Shown: positions 11,095-20,289 of the stretch, in pieces
Position numbering within the stretch: position 1 is the first letter of the stretch
Layout of the letters: the number at the start of each line of letters is the position of its first letter
NCBI GenBank assembly: GCA_963546185.1
Contig: CAUULU010000001.1
Span: forward strand, 1-64,000
Source: JABCPO02 sp963546185
GTDB taxonomy: Bacteria > Bacillota > Clostridia > TANB77 > CAG-508
Direction: 5' to 3'
DNA: 64,000 bases
The notes under the pieces: model-generated
The model's database searches: none
What the model was told of the DNA's origin: nothing
The model's input: the letters and a program-made list of their open reading frames with translations, nothing else
Translations under genes and position numbers: made by a program

Positions 11095-11790
11095 CTAATT
11101 TTTTGATGTTTTTCTTGCTAATACAACATATCTTTTTTGTGAATCATCACTACATGTAGATAATGATACTTCTGTTTCTCCTTTTGTATCTCTTCTCATA
11201 TATGTAGCATCATTAGGGTTTGTACTAAATCCTCTATATATTGTATATTCTACTTCTCTTCCTGTATTATCCTTTATATATATCTTATCTCCAACCTTTA
11301 ATGTGTGGTTTTTTGAGAAAAACATATTACTCCTATAATTATGTCCAAGTATTGTTGTATTTCCTGGTTCATTAATTCCATTTTGAGTATCAAGCATTGC
11401 TGTTGCAATTTCAAGTGAACGTTTACTTAATGGGAATAATATTGGATATGATATTTTAGTTTTAGGTATCCTTACAGTACCTACAACATCATAATTTTCC
11501 ATTTTTACTCTTGTAGACTTTCCTTGTACTTTTGTATTATTTGTTGTTCCTCCAATAGATATAGGGTCTGATTGATTGTTTAGTCCTTGTTTTTCATTAC
11601 CTAAATCTAATTTCTTATCATTAAATTCTTTAACTACATCTTGAGCGTTCTTTTCTGCTGCATCATCATTCATTTTAGATACAACAAAAAATACTATTGT
11701 TACTAATATTAATAACACTGTTATAATTATCATTACTGTAAGTATTATACTATTTCTTTTTTCCTTTTTTTCATCTATTTCATCATACAT
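11095..11790 (-). CDS. Sortase family transpeptidase
   Basis: A 231-residue membrane-anchored cysteine transpeptidase that would attach surface proteins to the wall. It has an N-terminal helix (about 14-37), then a sortase fold with catalytic His150 in TILGHNYRSN, catalytic Cys213 in LSTCSDD and a likely Arg220 in QKRYVVLAR. The LSTC-x-x-D arrangement resembles class B/E enzymes; the class is not certain. No LPXTG-type substrate is seen in the window (the LRR surface protein ends without one). It has no CGG codon. It is separated from flanking genes and looks monocistronic. Confidence 0.85.
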   Translation of the reverse strand: MYDEIDEKKEKRNSIILTVMIIITVLLILVTIVFFVVSKMNDDAAEKNAQDVVKEFNDKKLDLGNEKQGLNNQSDPISIGGTTNNTKVQGKSTRVKMENYDVVGTVRIPKTKISYPILFPLSKRSLEIATAMLDTQNGINEPGNTTILGHNYRSNMFFSKNHTLKVGDKIYIKDNTGREVEYTIYRGFSTNPNDATYMRRDTKGETEVSLSTCSDDSQKRYVVLARKTSKN

Positions 11791-11903
11791 ACTTTAATTT
11801 CCTCTCATTTCTTATTATTTATATTCATATATAATATTATACTTTATATTATACCATACTTTTTTATTTTTTGCAGTTATTTCAAATCTTGTAATAATAA
11901 TAT

Positions 11904-11938
11904 AAAAAAGAACCAACTTTTATTGTTGGTCCTTTTTT
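11904..11938 (-). terminator. Intrinsic terminator after the small-protein pair
   Basis: ACCAAC/GTTGGT stem flanked by A-run and T-run (six each) lies eight bases past the stop of the 74-residue gene. It could act in both directions. Confidence 0.75.
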
Positions 11939-11945
11939 AAGGGTC

Positions 11946-12170
11946 TTATACCCTAGAAAAACTTTCAAGCTTCTCTTTTGCTTTTTTCAATTGTTTATTT
12001 TTCTTGTTAATAGAAGAATTTATTTCGTCTATCTCTCTTGCTATTATAGGTGTTATTTTTTCACTTCTTAGCAATTTTTCTTTTCTTTCTATTTTCTTGT
12101 TTACTTCCACATCTAATGCTTTTATCGCATTAATTAAATCTCTTTTTTCTCTTTGTTCTTTGTTTAACAT
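11946..12170 (-). CDS. Small helical protein, unrecognised
   Basis: A 74-residue Lys/Glu-rich protein, probably one long coiled coil from start to end. It starts with ATG (MLNKEQREKRDLINA) shortly after the stop of another small gene and ends beside a strong terminator. I recognise no family. The heptad-like pattern in both small proteins suggests they could bind each other. Confidence 0.55.
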   Translation of the reverse strand: MLNKEQREKRDLINAIKALDVEVNKKIERKEKLLRSEKITPIIAREIDEINSSINKKNKQLKKAKEKLESFSRV

Positions 12171-12186
12171 TCTAAATCACTCCATT

Positions 12187-12336
12187 TTATTTTTTAATTT
12201 CTAATACCGCAATTGTTTCTGCCAACTCCCTCTTTAAATACGAAGGAGTTTCTATGTATTTTTCAATTTCTTTTTCTAATATTTGAATTCTTCTCAACTC
12301 CTTTAATTCTTCGATAATTTTTTCCTTTTGATTCAA
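12187..12336 (-). CDS. Small helical protein with TTG start, unrecognised
   Basis: A 49-residue frame from TTG at 12336 (MNQKEKIIEELKEL...) to TAA at 12187, preceded by AAGGATG nine bases upstream. Charged and helical, with a Pro-Ser break in the middle (ETPSYLKREL). The only CGG in it is out of phase (ATT GCG GTA) and causes no break. It lies 16 bases upstream of the 74-residue gene, so the two are probably one transcript. Confidence is limited by size and the non-ATG start. Confidence 0.45.
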   Translation of the reverse strand: MNQKEKIIEELKELRRIQILEKEIEKYIETPSYLKRELAETIAVLEIKK

Positions 12337-12434
12337 AATGTCACCATCCTTTCTGCAGTATTTACTGCCAAAATTAGTTTTTTGTTAACATAAATAAATT
12401 ATACAATACTTTTTAATGTTTTGCAAGCTTTTAG

Positions 12435-14420
12435 CTATAATTCTTGTATTTTACTGCTTTCATCATACATTTCTATTATATCTACTATTCTTTGTATAAA
12501 ACTTTCAATCATAACTGTCTTAATCTTATTTTTCTTATTAGCTATACTTGTTTTTAAAAGTTTAATTAATTTTTCCATAAACTCTCTTTCAACATATAGT
12601 GTTTGTTTGTTTTTTCTTGCTCTTTCTACAAGCTTATCTCCAATTGTTATTATATCTTCATTACTTGCATTTGTAATTCTTTGGAACATTTGAAGTGGTT
12701 CATAATATTTAAAAATTGGTATATCCATACATTCTTTTTCAAACATATCATAGAAAAGTTCCATCTTCATTGGTATATTTCTAAATACATTTTCAGATAA
12801 TTTTTTCATTTCTTTTTCATAAATTAAATCATTTAATTTAGTAAAATATTCTATTAATTCTTCCATTGCAATTCCAAAATCATTAGATATTTCTATTCCT
12901 AAATTGCTTATTTCTTCTTGTACATTTTTACAATATTTAGAGTGTATTACCGACTTATTCATACCTTTTAAAAACTTTTCTTTTACTTCTGTTATGTCTT
13001 TATCTATTAGTTCTTTTTGTTTAAAATATACAAAATATGCAAATATTTTTATAATATCAACAAGTTCTAATTTTCCGATTTTCAATATCTTCTATTATCT
13101 CATCTATAATTTTTGGAAATTCATCATCAGATATTTTCCAATATTCTTCAGTAAGTAATCTCTTATATCCTGGAAGTTTTTTAGTATCTATTGTAGATAT
13201 TATATCTTCCATATCTCTTTTAAATATTTTCATATCAAATATTCTTGTTCTTACATACATTTCTATAAACTTGAAGAAACGATATTCTGATTTAAAATTA
13301 TAGTAATAATTACTATCAAATTCTTTTATATAGAATTGTTTATTATCTGCAAGAACTCTTGATGATACAAGTATCTTTCTATATTCTTCATTATTTTGTA
13401 TCCCTTCAAACTTATATTTTATAATCTTCCCTGCTTTTATTTCAAAAGATACTGCTATAGTAAATATTAGCATTGTTTGAAGTACTCTAAAACTTGTATC
13501 AGGATATGCCATATTTACTGTATTATATATTTTTTCAAAGTCATTAAGTGCATGTTTTAATATTCTTAAATTTCTTGTTCCACTTTTCATAAATGTATTT
13601 GTAATAATACCTGTATTTCCTCTTAAAAAGCGTATAAGGTCTTTATTATTTTCATATCTTAACAATATCCCATTTATAATATAGTTAAACTGTGGTGCAT
13701 ATTCAAATGTTTCTCCAATAAGTTTTTCTTTTATTCTTTCATAATCATTTACCTTATCAAAAACCATTTCTGTTTTATCTTTAATCTTTTCTACTAAAGG
13801 TTTTTCATCTTTTTTAGTTTCTAACAATTCACCTTGTTTATCTAATATATATGTAGAGATAAATGTTTTCATTTCTAAATTTGTATTTTTTAATTTAGTT
13901 GCAAGTTCTTTTTCATTACAGATTATTATTGTTTTTATATAGTCATGTTCTACAAACTTGTTTATATATCCGAAGTATGTCTATAACATCTACATTTGCC
14001 CTTTCTAAATCATCAAAACAAAGAACCTTATCATCTGTACTAAAAAAACTACCATAATCTATCTTGTCCCCACCTTGTTTTAGACCAAAAATACTTGCCA
14101 TATCCATGCTTGTTTTAGCATATTCTGGTATTTTAGTAACATCATTTTCTTTCATAAACTTCTTTAATGATTTGTCCATTAGTTGTGTTGTTTCTAAAAA
14201 TATCTTTTTAGATATTTCTTCTAAATCTGATATACCATATAGTGACATATATATTGTTGTATATTTTTTTCCATTTAATGTTAAGCTTTCTATTCTTTCC
14301 TTAACCTTATTATTCCAAAAATGTGTTTTTCCGGCTTCCCCATTCACCATTTATCATTATTGCATAATCTGTATAATCTGCTCTTACATAATCTAATATA
14401 CTTTCAATTAGTTCTTCCAT
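12435..14420 (-). CDS. KAP-type P-loop NTPase, three +1 shifts
   Basis: Belongs by motif to the KAP P-loop family (often membrane-linked or phage-defence-associated NTPases). Start ATG 14420 (MEELIESILDYVRADYTD). The Walker A, NGEWGSGKTHFW, is made only by a +1 shift at CGG 14331-14333 (AGC CGG A; zero frame gives GSRKN). Walker B is KVLCFDDLERA. A second shift at 13970-13972 (CTT CGG A) gives DILGYINKFVEHD and a third at 13075-13077 (AAT CGG A) gives IENGKLELVDIIK. An out-of-phase CGG (TCG GTA, near 12950) causes none. Length minus three is 661 codons. No transmembrane segment is evident. A defence role is possible but unsupported by neighbours. Confidence 0.8.
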
Positions 14421-14454
14421 ATCTTTCCTTTATTCTATTTTTTCTTTTGTCTTA

Positions 14455-15028
14455 TTATAATCCAAGCATTAATCCTGGATATCCTTTAAATATTTGCCTA
14501 CCTATTTTAATATTAAGTTCTTCTACTATTTTCATTATATATTCAAAAGCTTTTTGTTCATCTTCATATATATTTGTTTTAAATTCTAATTCTACAAAAC
14601 TTCCGAAGATTTTCTACAGTATCTATAGATATTATTATATCTTTGTACAAATATGATGTTCTTTTTTTTTCTACAACTACAAGCTTTCTTACTTTTAATA
14701 CATCAAAAATTTCTCTTATAGCGTCTATATCATCTACATTTGTTTCAACTTCTCTACATTTAAATTTAGCATTTTCTCCATCTTCTTTTGCCCAATTCTT
14801 ATATGTAATACTGTATTTTCCTTTTTCTTCTCTTGTTCTTAACCATTCTGCAACTGGTCTTTTATCTAAAAAATTCCTATCATTTGGTGTAAAATATGTA
14901 TCTTTTTGCATTTCATCCTTTTCCACCAATTTAGTATTATTATCTTTTTCTAATCTATCTAATATTTTAAGTAATTCTTTAACATTTAAGAGTTCAAACT
15001 TTACTTCTATTTCTATTCTTTTTTTCAT
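14455..15028 (-). CDS. CYTH-domain protein, one +1 shift
   Basis: CYTH enzymes hydrolyse or cyclise triphosphates within a beta tunnel. Visible are the opening EIEVKFEL (E-x-E-x-K signature), WLRTREEKGKYSITYKNW and CREVETNVDD. CGG at 14603-14605 (CTT CGG A) must be skipped to give ENLGSFVELEFKTN, the usual LGxFVElE strand. Length minus one is 191 codons. It begins two bases after aspS ends (stop at 15031), so it is co-transcribed with aspS and probably with the KAP gene. Confidence 0.88.
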
Positions 15029-15030
15029 AA

Positions 15031-16839
15031 TTATTTTTCTTCTTCATCAATTACCATTATATGTAATTCTTTTAATTGTTCTTCAGATATTTTTGATGGT
15101 GCATTTACCATTAAATCTCTTGCTTTCTTATTCTTAGGAAATGCTATTACTTCTCTTATACTTGTTTCTTCTGCTAAAAGCATAACTAATCTATCTAGTC
15201 CTGGTGCCGCTCCTGCATGTGGCATTGCTCCATATTCAAACGCTGTATATAGTGCTTTAAATTTTTCTTGTAAGTCTTCTTTACTATATCCTGCTATTTT
15301 AAACACTTTTTCCATCATTTCTATATCATAATTTCTAACTGCTCCAGATGTAACCTCAAATCCATTACATACTGCATCATATTGGTATGCTTTTATACTT
15401 AATGGATCTACCTCTGTTATATCTTCTTTTGATATTTGTGGCATTGAGAATGGATTGTGTGCAAAGTCTATTTTACCTTCATCATTTAATTCATACATTG
15501 GGAAATCTACTATAAAGCAGAATCTGAATGTATCTTTTTCTATTATATCTAGTTCTTGCCCTAGTTTTATTCTTGTTATACCTGCTATTTTTTCTGCCTT
15601 TTCTTTTATACTATTTGTGATTATAAACACAGAGTGATTATTATTATCAAATTCTAATAATCTTTCCTTTGCAATATAATCCTTAGTTCCCACTATCTCT
15701 TTAACTTTTTCATTTTCTTCTAATATACTGTTTTTTAAGTCTTCTGTTACAAACTTAGATATACCCCCAGATATTTCACCATCTTGTACCTTGTAATAAT
15801 ATATCTGCTCTTCTGTTTCTTTTTTTACTTCTTCTACAATCTTATCATATTCTTTCCTTGTAAGTATTTTAGGTATAACAATACCATATGTATTTTCTCT
15901 TATAATCGTAGCATTTTTTCTAATTTCTTCCATTTCTTTTGATATATTTACATTTAAAAGCACATTTCTTAAATCTGGCTTATCTATACCAAAATATTCT
16001 AAAGAATCACTATAGCTTATTCTTCTAAATCCTACATTATCTACTTTTTTATCTGTATTTTTAGTAAATACATCATAAAGAAGCCCTTCTATAACCTTTA
16101 AAACATCTTCTTGCTCTGCAAAACTCATTTCAAAGTCTATTTGGTAAAATTCACATGGTGATCTATCTGCTCTAGGATCTTCATCTCTAAAACATGGTGC
16201 TATTTGGTAATATTTATCAAAACCTGACATCATAAGTAATTGTTTAAATTGTTGTGGTGCTTGTGGTAATGCATAAAATTCACCTTTGTGTAATCTACTT
16301 GGTACTAAATAGTCTCTTGCTCCTTCTGGTGATGAATTTGCAAATATTGGTGTTTGTATTTCTACAAATCCTAAACTATCCATATAGTTTCTTACATCTT
16401 TCATTATTTTTGATCTAAGTACAATATTTTTATGTATATCACTATTTCTTAAATCTAAAAACCTATATTGTAGTCTTAAATCTTCCTTATTATTTCTGTA
16501 ATCACTGTTTATCTCAAATGGTAGATTTACCTTTGCTCTTCCTAAAACTTCTATTTCTTCCCCGTTTATTTCTATATCACCTGTTGGTATATTAGGGTTT
16601 TTATTTTCTCTTTCTACAACTTTTCCTTTTACTCTAATTGTACTTTCTGCAGGAACCTTACTATATTTTTCTATTAATTTTTCATCACGAATTACCACTT
16701 GTGTTATTCCATAATGGTCACGTATGTCTATAAATGTAAGTCCTCCATAGTTTCTTATCTTTGAAACAAATCCTGCTATTATTACTTCTTCTCCTATATT
16801 TCCTATTCTAAGTTCATTACAATTATGTGTTCTGTACAT
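15031..16839 (-). CDS. aspS: Aspartyl-tRNA synthetase
   Basis: Class II synthetase charging tRNA-Asp, 602 residues. N-terminal OB fold (VIIAGFVSKIRNYGGLTFID), catalytic motif 2 APCFRDEDPRADRSP, GAD insert, and motif 3 GAAPGLDRLVMLL. Two CGG triplets here are both out of phase (GCG GCA, AAC GGG), and the 1.8-kb frame is unbroken, in agreement with the codon-phase rule. Preceded by AGGAG; followed immediately by the CYTH gene. Confidence 0.96.
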   Translation of the reverse strand: MYRTHNCNELRIGNIGEEVIIAGFVSKIRNYGGLTFIDIRDHYGITQVVIRDEKLIEKYSKVPAESTIRVKGKVVERENKNPNIPTGDIEINGEEIEVLGRAKVNLPFEINSDYRNNKEDLRLQYRFLDLRNSDIHKNIVLRSKIMKDVRNYMDSLGFVEIQTPIFANSSPEGARDYLVPSRLHKGEFYALPQAPQQFKQLLMMSGFDKYYQIAPCFRDEDPRADRSPCEFYQIDFEMSFAEQEDVLKVIEGLLYDVFTKNTDKKVDNVGFRRISYSDSLEYFGIDKPDLRNVLLNVNISKEMEEIRKNATIIRENTYGIVIPKILTRKEYDKIVEEVKKETEEQIYYYKVQDGEISGGISKFVTEDLKNSILEENEKVKEIVGTKDYIAKERLLEFDNNNHSVFIITNSIKEKAEKIAGITRIKLGQELDIIEKDTFRFCFIVDFPMYELNDEGKIDFAHNPFSMPQISKEDITEVDPLSIKAYQYDAVCNGFEVTSGAVRNYDIEMMEKVFKIAGYSKEDLQEKFKALYTAFEYGAMPHAGAAPGLDRLVMLLAEETSIREVIAFPKNKKARDLMVNAPSKISEEQLKELHIMVIDEEEK

Positions 16840-16892
16840 ATTTTTCTCCTATTTCCTAATTTCCTATTAGATTATATCATAATCACTTAATG

Positions 16893-17495
16893 TTATACAT
16901 ATTTTAATATATTTTTACTGCTTTCTTCTACATATTTTTCTATTTCTTTTTTCCTATACACATGTATATATGATGGATGGTATATTGTTATTGTATTATA
17001 TCCAAGCTCAATGATTTTCTTTTTTAAATGTTTTTCAACAAGTCTACCAAGAAGTACAACTACTTTAGGTTTTACTATACTCAGTTCATATACAAGGTTA
17101 TCAATACAATTTTCTATTTCCAAAATATCTGGATATCTAATCTTACCTTTTTCATTTATTGGTACACATTTTACCATATTTGACCTATAACATGAAATAT
17201 TATTATTTTCTTTTAATAATCTTTCTTCTATCATTTTAATTAATTTTCCACTATTTGTATTTTCTGATAGTGGCATTTCATCTTCTGTTTCTTTCATCTT
17301 TGCAGATATCCCCAAAAACATTATATCTGATTTTTTCATATTCTCTACTAAAGGTTTCTGATTACATGATATAATACACCTATTACATTTTGTTATTTTA
17401 TTTTCTTTACAATTATTATTCACTTTTTTTGCTCTTTTCTTCTCATTTTCCATTATCTTATTATATATTGGTGTGTTTATAACAAGTACTTTCAT
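16893..17495 (-). CDS. Uracil-DNA glycosylase family 4/5-like protein
   Basis: A 200-residue protein with the layout of Fe-S uracil-DNA glycosylases: a Cys pair CNRCIISCNQKP near the N-terminus, IMFLGISAKMKETE in the place of the usual GEAPG motif, SNMVKCVP with a third ligand Cys, a fourth Cys in EIENCIDNL, VVLLGRLVEKH and the HPSYI motif near the C-terminus. The catalytic GEAPG-like loop is changed (GISAK), so the repair activity may differ. No CGG codon. Confidence 0.65.
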   Translation of the reverse strand: MKVLVINTPIYNKIMENEKKRAKKVNNNCKENKITKCNRCIISCNQKPLVENMKKSDIMFLGISAKMKETEDEMPLSENTNSGKLIKMIEERLLKENNNISCYRSNMVKCVPINEKGKIRYPDILEIENCIDNLVYELSIVKPKVVVLLGRLVEKHLKKKIIELGYNTITIYHPSYIHVYRKKEIEKYVEESSKNILKYV

Positions 17496-17549
17496 TTTCT
17501 AACTTTAACTTTAATATATATGATTATATCACATTTAATATTTACTTTA

Positions 17550-17596
17550 AAAGAAAAAAAGATTGTTAACAAAATTATAACAACTTTATTAACAAC
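17550..17596 (-). terminator. Terminator of the small membrane-protein gene
   Basis: GTTGTTAA and TTAACAAT form an imperfect stem with a U-rich tract (CTTTTTTTCTTTT in transcript sense) about 35 bases past the stop of 17632-17958. Confidence 0.6.
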
Positions 17597-17631
17597 CTGA
17601 ATAAACTATAATACGAATTCAGTAGTTTTTT

Positions 17632-17958
17632 CTATTCTCTTATATATTTAGGGATATATAACTGTTTTAATCCAAATACTCCGACAATAAACCAGAAAAT
17701 AGATTCTGCATTATATACTTTAGGAAATATTATATATAACATACTAATATATATAATACATCCAATTGCAAGTTGAAGTATTGCCAATTCTCTTTCATTT
17801 TTATCATAACTATTTTCATCTCGACACAAAACAAGTGAAGGGATTAAAAACAATAAAATAGTTTGAATTCTGCAATTATTAATAAATAATAGCACTAATG
17901 TTACAGTTATCCGAATTACCTGTGAGAATTCGTATCTTACAATTAGTTTCTTTTCCAT
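17632..17958 (-). CDS. Small membrane protein with a read-through in-frame CGG
   Basis: An unrecognised 108-residue protein with three or four hydrophobic stretches (ITVTLVLLFI, LLFLIPSLVL, LAIGCIIYISMLYII, FWFIVGVFGL). ATG at 17958 has a strong SD, AGGAGG six bases upstream, and a good promoter (18021-18048). The 17th codon region reads GTA ATT CGG ATA (CGG at 17911-17913). Unlike the housekeeping genes, the zero frame stays open; a +1 shift would give GGA then TAA, ending at about 17 residues. Codon choice is also richer in C/G-ending codons than in neighbouring genes. It is probably recently acquired, either with CGG still read as Arg or not made in this host. Confidence 0.6.
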   Translation of the reverse strand: MEKKLIVRYEFSQVIRITVTLVLLFINNCRIQTILLFLIPSLVLCRDENSYDKNERELAILQLAIGCIIYISMLYIIFPKVYNAESIFWFIVGVFGLKQLYIPKYIRE

Positions 17959-18020
17959 TTGAATCCTCCTTTCTTATAACACAATTTTGTATCATAATTA
18001 TATTTTTTGTTACCGCAATT

Positions 18021-18048
18021 ATTATATCACATCACATTGATTTGTAAA
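18021..18048 (-). promoter_or_regulatory. SigA-type promoter for the small membrane protein
   Basis: TTTACA, 16-base spacer, TATAAT on the minus strand, about 60 bases upstream of the ATG at 17958. Confidence 0.55.
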
Positions 18049-18082
18049 TGCTTTTAATAATATTTTAAAAATAGTAAATTTA

Positions 18083-18108
18083 AAAGATGTATCCAAATAG
18101 ATACACCT
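18083..18108 (-). terminator. Terminator after the LRR surface protein
   Basis: GTGTATC and GATACATC form a hairpin with a 6-base loop, followed by a short T-rich tract in transcript sense just past the stop at 18115. Confidence 0.6.
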
Positions 18109-18114
18109 TTAATA

Positions 18115-19608
18115 TTATTTCATATAGCCTGGAATGCTTGAATAGTTTGAAGCTGATATACAATACCAAAACATACCAGAACTTATTCCTCCTCTTTCTT
18201 TAACTTTCTTTCCAAGTTCTATAATATTTTCTGGTATACTTGTTAAGCCTGCACATTTAGAAAATGTATCCTCAAAACTCGTTACATTTACATTATTTTT
18301 AAATAATTCTTCTGGGATACTTGTTAGTCCTGTACACATTTCAAATGTTTTCTTAAAACTTGTCACATTCACATTATTCTTAAACAACTCTTCCGGAATA
18401 CTTGTTAATCCTGTACACCTTTCAAATATCGAACCAAAATTTGTTGCATTTACATTATTCTTAAACAATCCTTCTGGGACACTTGTTAATCCTAAGCATC
18501 CAACAAATACATTCTCAAAATTTGTTGCATTTATATTATTTTTAAATAAACCTTCTGGGATACTTGTTAATCCTGAGCATCCAGTAAATGAATTTTCAAA
18601 ATTTATTGCATTTATATTATTCTTAAATAATCCTTCTGGAATACTTGTTAGACCTTTGCAATTATAAAATATACGTGCAAAACTTGTAATATTCAAATTA
18701 TTTTTAAATAATCCTTCGGGGATACTTGTTATATTATTACACATAGTAAATGTACTCATAACTGTACTTGTTGTTTTTTTGCTAAACAACCATTCTGGAA
18801 TTTCTGTAAATTTAGCATTTATATATTTAACTAGTATTTTATCTGGCTCTGGCTCATATATTTTAGATACACTATATATTTCTAATGTAGTATTTTCTTT
18901 TATATTTCCCCATTGTAGTATTTCAATTTCAAAATCATTAATATTCATAATACCTATTCTAAAATCTGTAATATTTTTAAATTTTAAAATATATTCCCCT
19001 CTATTATAGGCCTTTTGTTCAGGATAATACAATTCTGCGATTACTCCATTTCCATAGTCTACTTCTATAGGGTCTGTTGAACTTGCTCCAAACATTACTT
19101 CTGTATTTTTTTTAACTACAAGCTTACATATCATCTTATCCTTGTCTTCTTCTGGTATTGTAACCCCACCTACTGTCTTAGGCCATGATTCTGTTGAAGA
19201 AGTTCCACCTGTACTTGTACCTGATGAAAATCCACCAGCTACTGTACCTTGTATAACATTTAAAACATTAGTCTTTGTATCAATAACATTACCATTCTTG
19301 TCAGTTATATCATCTCCTACTATATTATATTTATCTCTAAACTGAGTTGTAGATAATGCTAGCTCTACTTGTGGACTTGGTTGTCCATTTTCAAGTGCTT
19401 TTGCATTTAATGTTGCATAACTTAGTTTAGCTGTTTCATATAGTTCTGCTTTTGCTTGTTCTTTTTGAGCTTGAACTGATTTTGCTATTAGTCCATTTTC
19501 TCCCATTGCAATTTGTAATGCTACTCCTGCTAAAAGTAACATTATAACTATGGTTATAACTAATGCAATTAAAGTTATACCTGTATTTTTTTCTTTTTTA
19601 GTTATCAT
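18115..19608 (-). CDS. Prepilin-like, leucine-rich-repeat surface protein
   Basis: 497 residues. The N-terminus NTGITLIALVITIVIMLLLAGVAL is a type IV prepilin-like helix, a fusion style common in uncultured Clostridia; the stretch up to residue 130 looks like a pilin stalk (QAQKEQAKAELYETAKLSYATL). A Ser/Gly/Thr linker follows, then about 250 residues ending in six to seven BspA-type repeats of 27 residues (GLTSIPEGLFKNN...F..C). There is no LPXTG. It is probably an exported adhesin held by its N-terminal helix. The one CGG is out of phase (CCG GAA). No pilus assembly genes are in view. Confidence 0.75.
   Translation of the reverse strand: MITKKEKNTGITLIALVITIVIMLLLAGVALQIAMGENGLIAKSVQAQKEQAKAELYETAKLSYATLNAKALENGQPSPQVELALSTTQFRDKYNIVGDDITDKNGNVIDTKTNVLNVIQGTVAGGFSSGTSTGGTSSTESWPKTVGGVTIPEEDKDKMICKLVVKKNTEVMFGASSTDPIEVDYGNGVIAELYYPEQKAYNRGEYILKFKNITDFRIGIMNINDFEIEILQWGNIKENTTLEIYSVSKIYEPEPDKILVKYINAKFTEIPEWLFSKKTTSTVMSTFTMCNNITSIPEGLFKNNLNITSFARIFYNCKGLTSIPEGLFKNNINAINFENSFTGCSGLTSIPEGLFKNNINATNFENVFVGCLGLTSVPEGLFKNNVNATNFGSIFERCTGLTSIPEELFKNNVNVTSFKKTFEMCTGLTSIPEELFKNNVNVTSFEDTFSKCAGLTSIPENIIELGKKVKERGGISSGMFWYCISASNYSSIPGYMK
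18215..18745 (-). repeat. 81-bp tandem repeats encoding LRR units
   Basis: About 6.5 copies of an 81-bp unit (27 residues; core LTSIPEGLFKNN). Copies differ at many third positions, so the array is not freshly expanded. It lies within the surface protein 18115-19608. Confidence 0.85.
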
Positions 19609-19720
19609 TAGTATCTATTCCTCTCATATATTATAATTATATTTTAAGTTCAATATTATATTATTTCTAGATATGTTACACTATTTTAATACTAATTTCA
19701 CTTGCTTTTTTATAATAAAA

Positions 19721-19746
19721 AAAGATGATTACATATAACCATCCTT
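19721..19746 (-). terminator. Terminator of the ribosomal operon
   Basis: GATGGTTA/TAATCATC hairpin with G-U pairs followed by a T7 run in transcript sense, about 28 bases after rplQ. This would end the rpsJ-rplQ operon. Confidence 0.75.
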
Positions 19747-19773
19747 TCTTATATTTCCTCATATTATTTAAGA

Positions 19774-20274
19774 TTATAATACTTCTAGTATAGCCATCTT
19801 AGCATTATCTCCACGTCTTGGGTTTAATTTAACTATTCTAGTATAACCACCAACTCTTCCTTCTTGGTTTTTAGCTATTTCACCAAAAATCTTAGCGATT
19901 ACATCTGTACCTTTAACCTTATTAACTTTTTTCATTATTTGTCTTCTAGCATGTAATCTTGAAGGTAAATCTTTTTCTCTTTTTTCAGTAGTTTCTACTT
20001 TAACTACTTTGTTGTATTCTTTACCATTCTTACTTACAGCTTTTTCTGTTACTTTACGTCCATTAGCATCTAACTTAGCTTTAATAACTTTTTGATCAAC
20101 TAGTTCGAAATTATCTTTTTCTTTTACTGCTAGTGATACTATGCTATCTGCTATTGCTTTAACTTCTTTAGCTCTATCTTCTGTTGTTGTTATTTTACCA
20201 TGTAAGAATAGATCTGTTGTTAATGTTTTAAGCATTGCTAATCTTTGATCTGTAGGTCTTCCTAGTTTTCTCAT
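19774..20274 (-). CDS. rplQ: 50S ribosomal protein L17
   Basis: L17 lines the exit side of the 50S subunit. It opens RKLGRPTDQRLAMLKTL and ends GGYTRIVKLNPRRGDNAKMAILEVL, both diagnostic. At 166 residues it is longer than the usual 115-130 because a Lys-rich insert of about 40 residues (DQKVIKAKLDANGRKVTEK...) lies in the middle; similar inserts occur in some Clostridia. Last gene of the operon, 15 bases after rpoA. Confidence 0.96.
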   Translation of the reverse strand: MRKLGRPTDQRLAMLKTLTTDLFLHGKITTTEDRAKEVKAIADSIVSLAVKEKDNFELVDQKVIKAKLDANGRKVTEKAVSKNGKEYNKVVKVETTEKREKDLPSRLHARRQIMKKVNKVKGTDVIAKIFGEIAKNQEGRVGGYTRIVKLNPRRGDNAKMAILEVL

Positions 20275-20289
20275 TTAATTGTCCTTTCC

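Noticed and set aside
12435..14420. KAP ATPase as part of a phage-defence island
   Set aside because: Neighbours are aspS, a CYTH protein and small helical proteins; no defence partner genes are visible.
18215..18745. CRISPR-like array from regular repeats
   Set aside because: The 81-bp periodicity is a coding LRR array in one open frame, with no spacer-repeat alternation.
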